Shown: one piece after another, positions 5,880 to 5,949 of the stretch
Layout of the letters: every line of letters starts with the position of its first letter
How positions within the stretch are numbered: the stretch's first letter is position 1
Assembly: GCA_030642635.1 (NCBI GenBank)
Contig: DAOWNK010000207.1
Location: 1-5,949 of the forward strand
Source: Pirellulales bacterium
GTDB taxonomy: Bacteria; Planctomycetota; Planctomycetia; Pirellulales; Thermoguttaceae
DNA length: 5,949 nt
Direction: 5' to 3'
Program-made: the position numbers and the translations under genes
Notes under the pieces: generated by a model
Databases searched by the model: none
What the model saw: only the letters and a program-made list of their open reading frames with translations
What the model was told of the DNA's origin: nothing

Positions 5880-5885
5880 CTCCTT
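5880..5885 (-). promoter_or_regulatory. Ribosome binding site fixing the PEP-CTERM gene start
   Basis: AAGGAG on the minus strand is seven bases from ATG 5872-5870. It favours this start over the in-frame ATG at 5893, which has no such site and would place seven polar or basic residues before the signal peptide. The 64 nt to the right edge are AT-rich and may contain the promoter, but no convincing -35/-10 pair can be named. Confidence 0.75.
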
Positions 5886-5949
5886 AACTGCACTTTCTGA
5901 AAAAACAGCGATAATTGGTATACACTAAAAAAGGCTCTTCCATCATGCT

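Noticed and set aside
5516..5893. A separate 125-residue gene at the right end
   Set aside because: Its C-terminal part (VDMPKTSINMPTLAWAWHP) is translated repeat from the inserted element. It is the truncated front of the PEP-CTERM gene, not an independent gene.
5886..5949. Promoter of the PEP-CTERM gene with TATACC as -10
   Set aside because: The region is AT-rich and contains GTGTATACC on the minus strand, but no credible -35 hexamer lies at the right distance.

Overview
The window looks like part of a planctomycete chromosome, most likely a Pirellulales-type lineage. The evidence is a DUF1559 prepilin-like protein ending in an H-x9-DG motif, a small lipoprotein with a transthyretin/carboxypeptidase-regulatory-like fold, a Tat-exported Gfo/Idh/MocA oxidoreductase ending in the typical RDYREGWTL-like tail, and a PEP-CTERM protein. 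Intergenic palindromes that give peptides such as GTGVPPVA, GGTPVPL and LAWAWHP in spurious frames also fit this group. This assignment is inference from gene families, not from a marker gene.

All recognised genes lie on the minus strand, so transcription runs from right to left. In that order they are: a PEP-CTERM protein gene (5872 to 4946, broken); a lipoprotein (4925 to 4467, 20 nt later); a DUF1559 prepilin-like protein (4391 to 3402, 75 nt gap holding a palindromic repeat); a secreted right-handed beta-helix protein of the pectate-lyase-3 type (3159 to 1732, 242 nt gap filled with nested inverted repeats); a Gfo/Idh/MocA oxidoreductase (1686 to 373, 45 nt gap); and the N-terminal 95 codons of a secreted protein (287 to beyond the left edge, 85 nt gap). 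Short gaps and good ribosome binding sites suggest that beta-helix, oxidoreductase and the left-edge gene form one transcription unit. Continuity across the 242 nt repeat block is uncertain.

Functionally the set is an export-oriented module: surface or periplasmic proteins plus a sugar-type oxidoreductase next to a beta-helix protein that probably binds or cleaves polysaccharide. A role in breakdown or modification of complex glycans is plausible but not proven by the sequence.

The most striking content is mobile or repetitive. A non-coding element of about 132 bp with imperfect terminal inverted repeats sits in the PEP-CTERM gene, flanked by direct copies of ACTAGT (containing CTAG and TA). 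Removing one unit restores an in-frame join. The same gene also carries an in-frame TGA farther downstream, so it has two independent lesions. Two other palindromic repeat families occupy the gaps before DUF1559 and before the beta-helix gene. One supplies the lipoprotein stop codon and leaves the DUF1559 start without a visible Shine-Dalgarno sequence. The other is nested inside an 18-bp inverted repeat whose one arm is part of a G-quadruplex motif.
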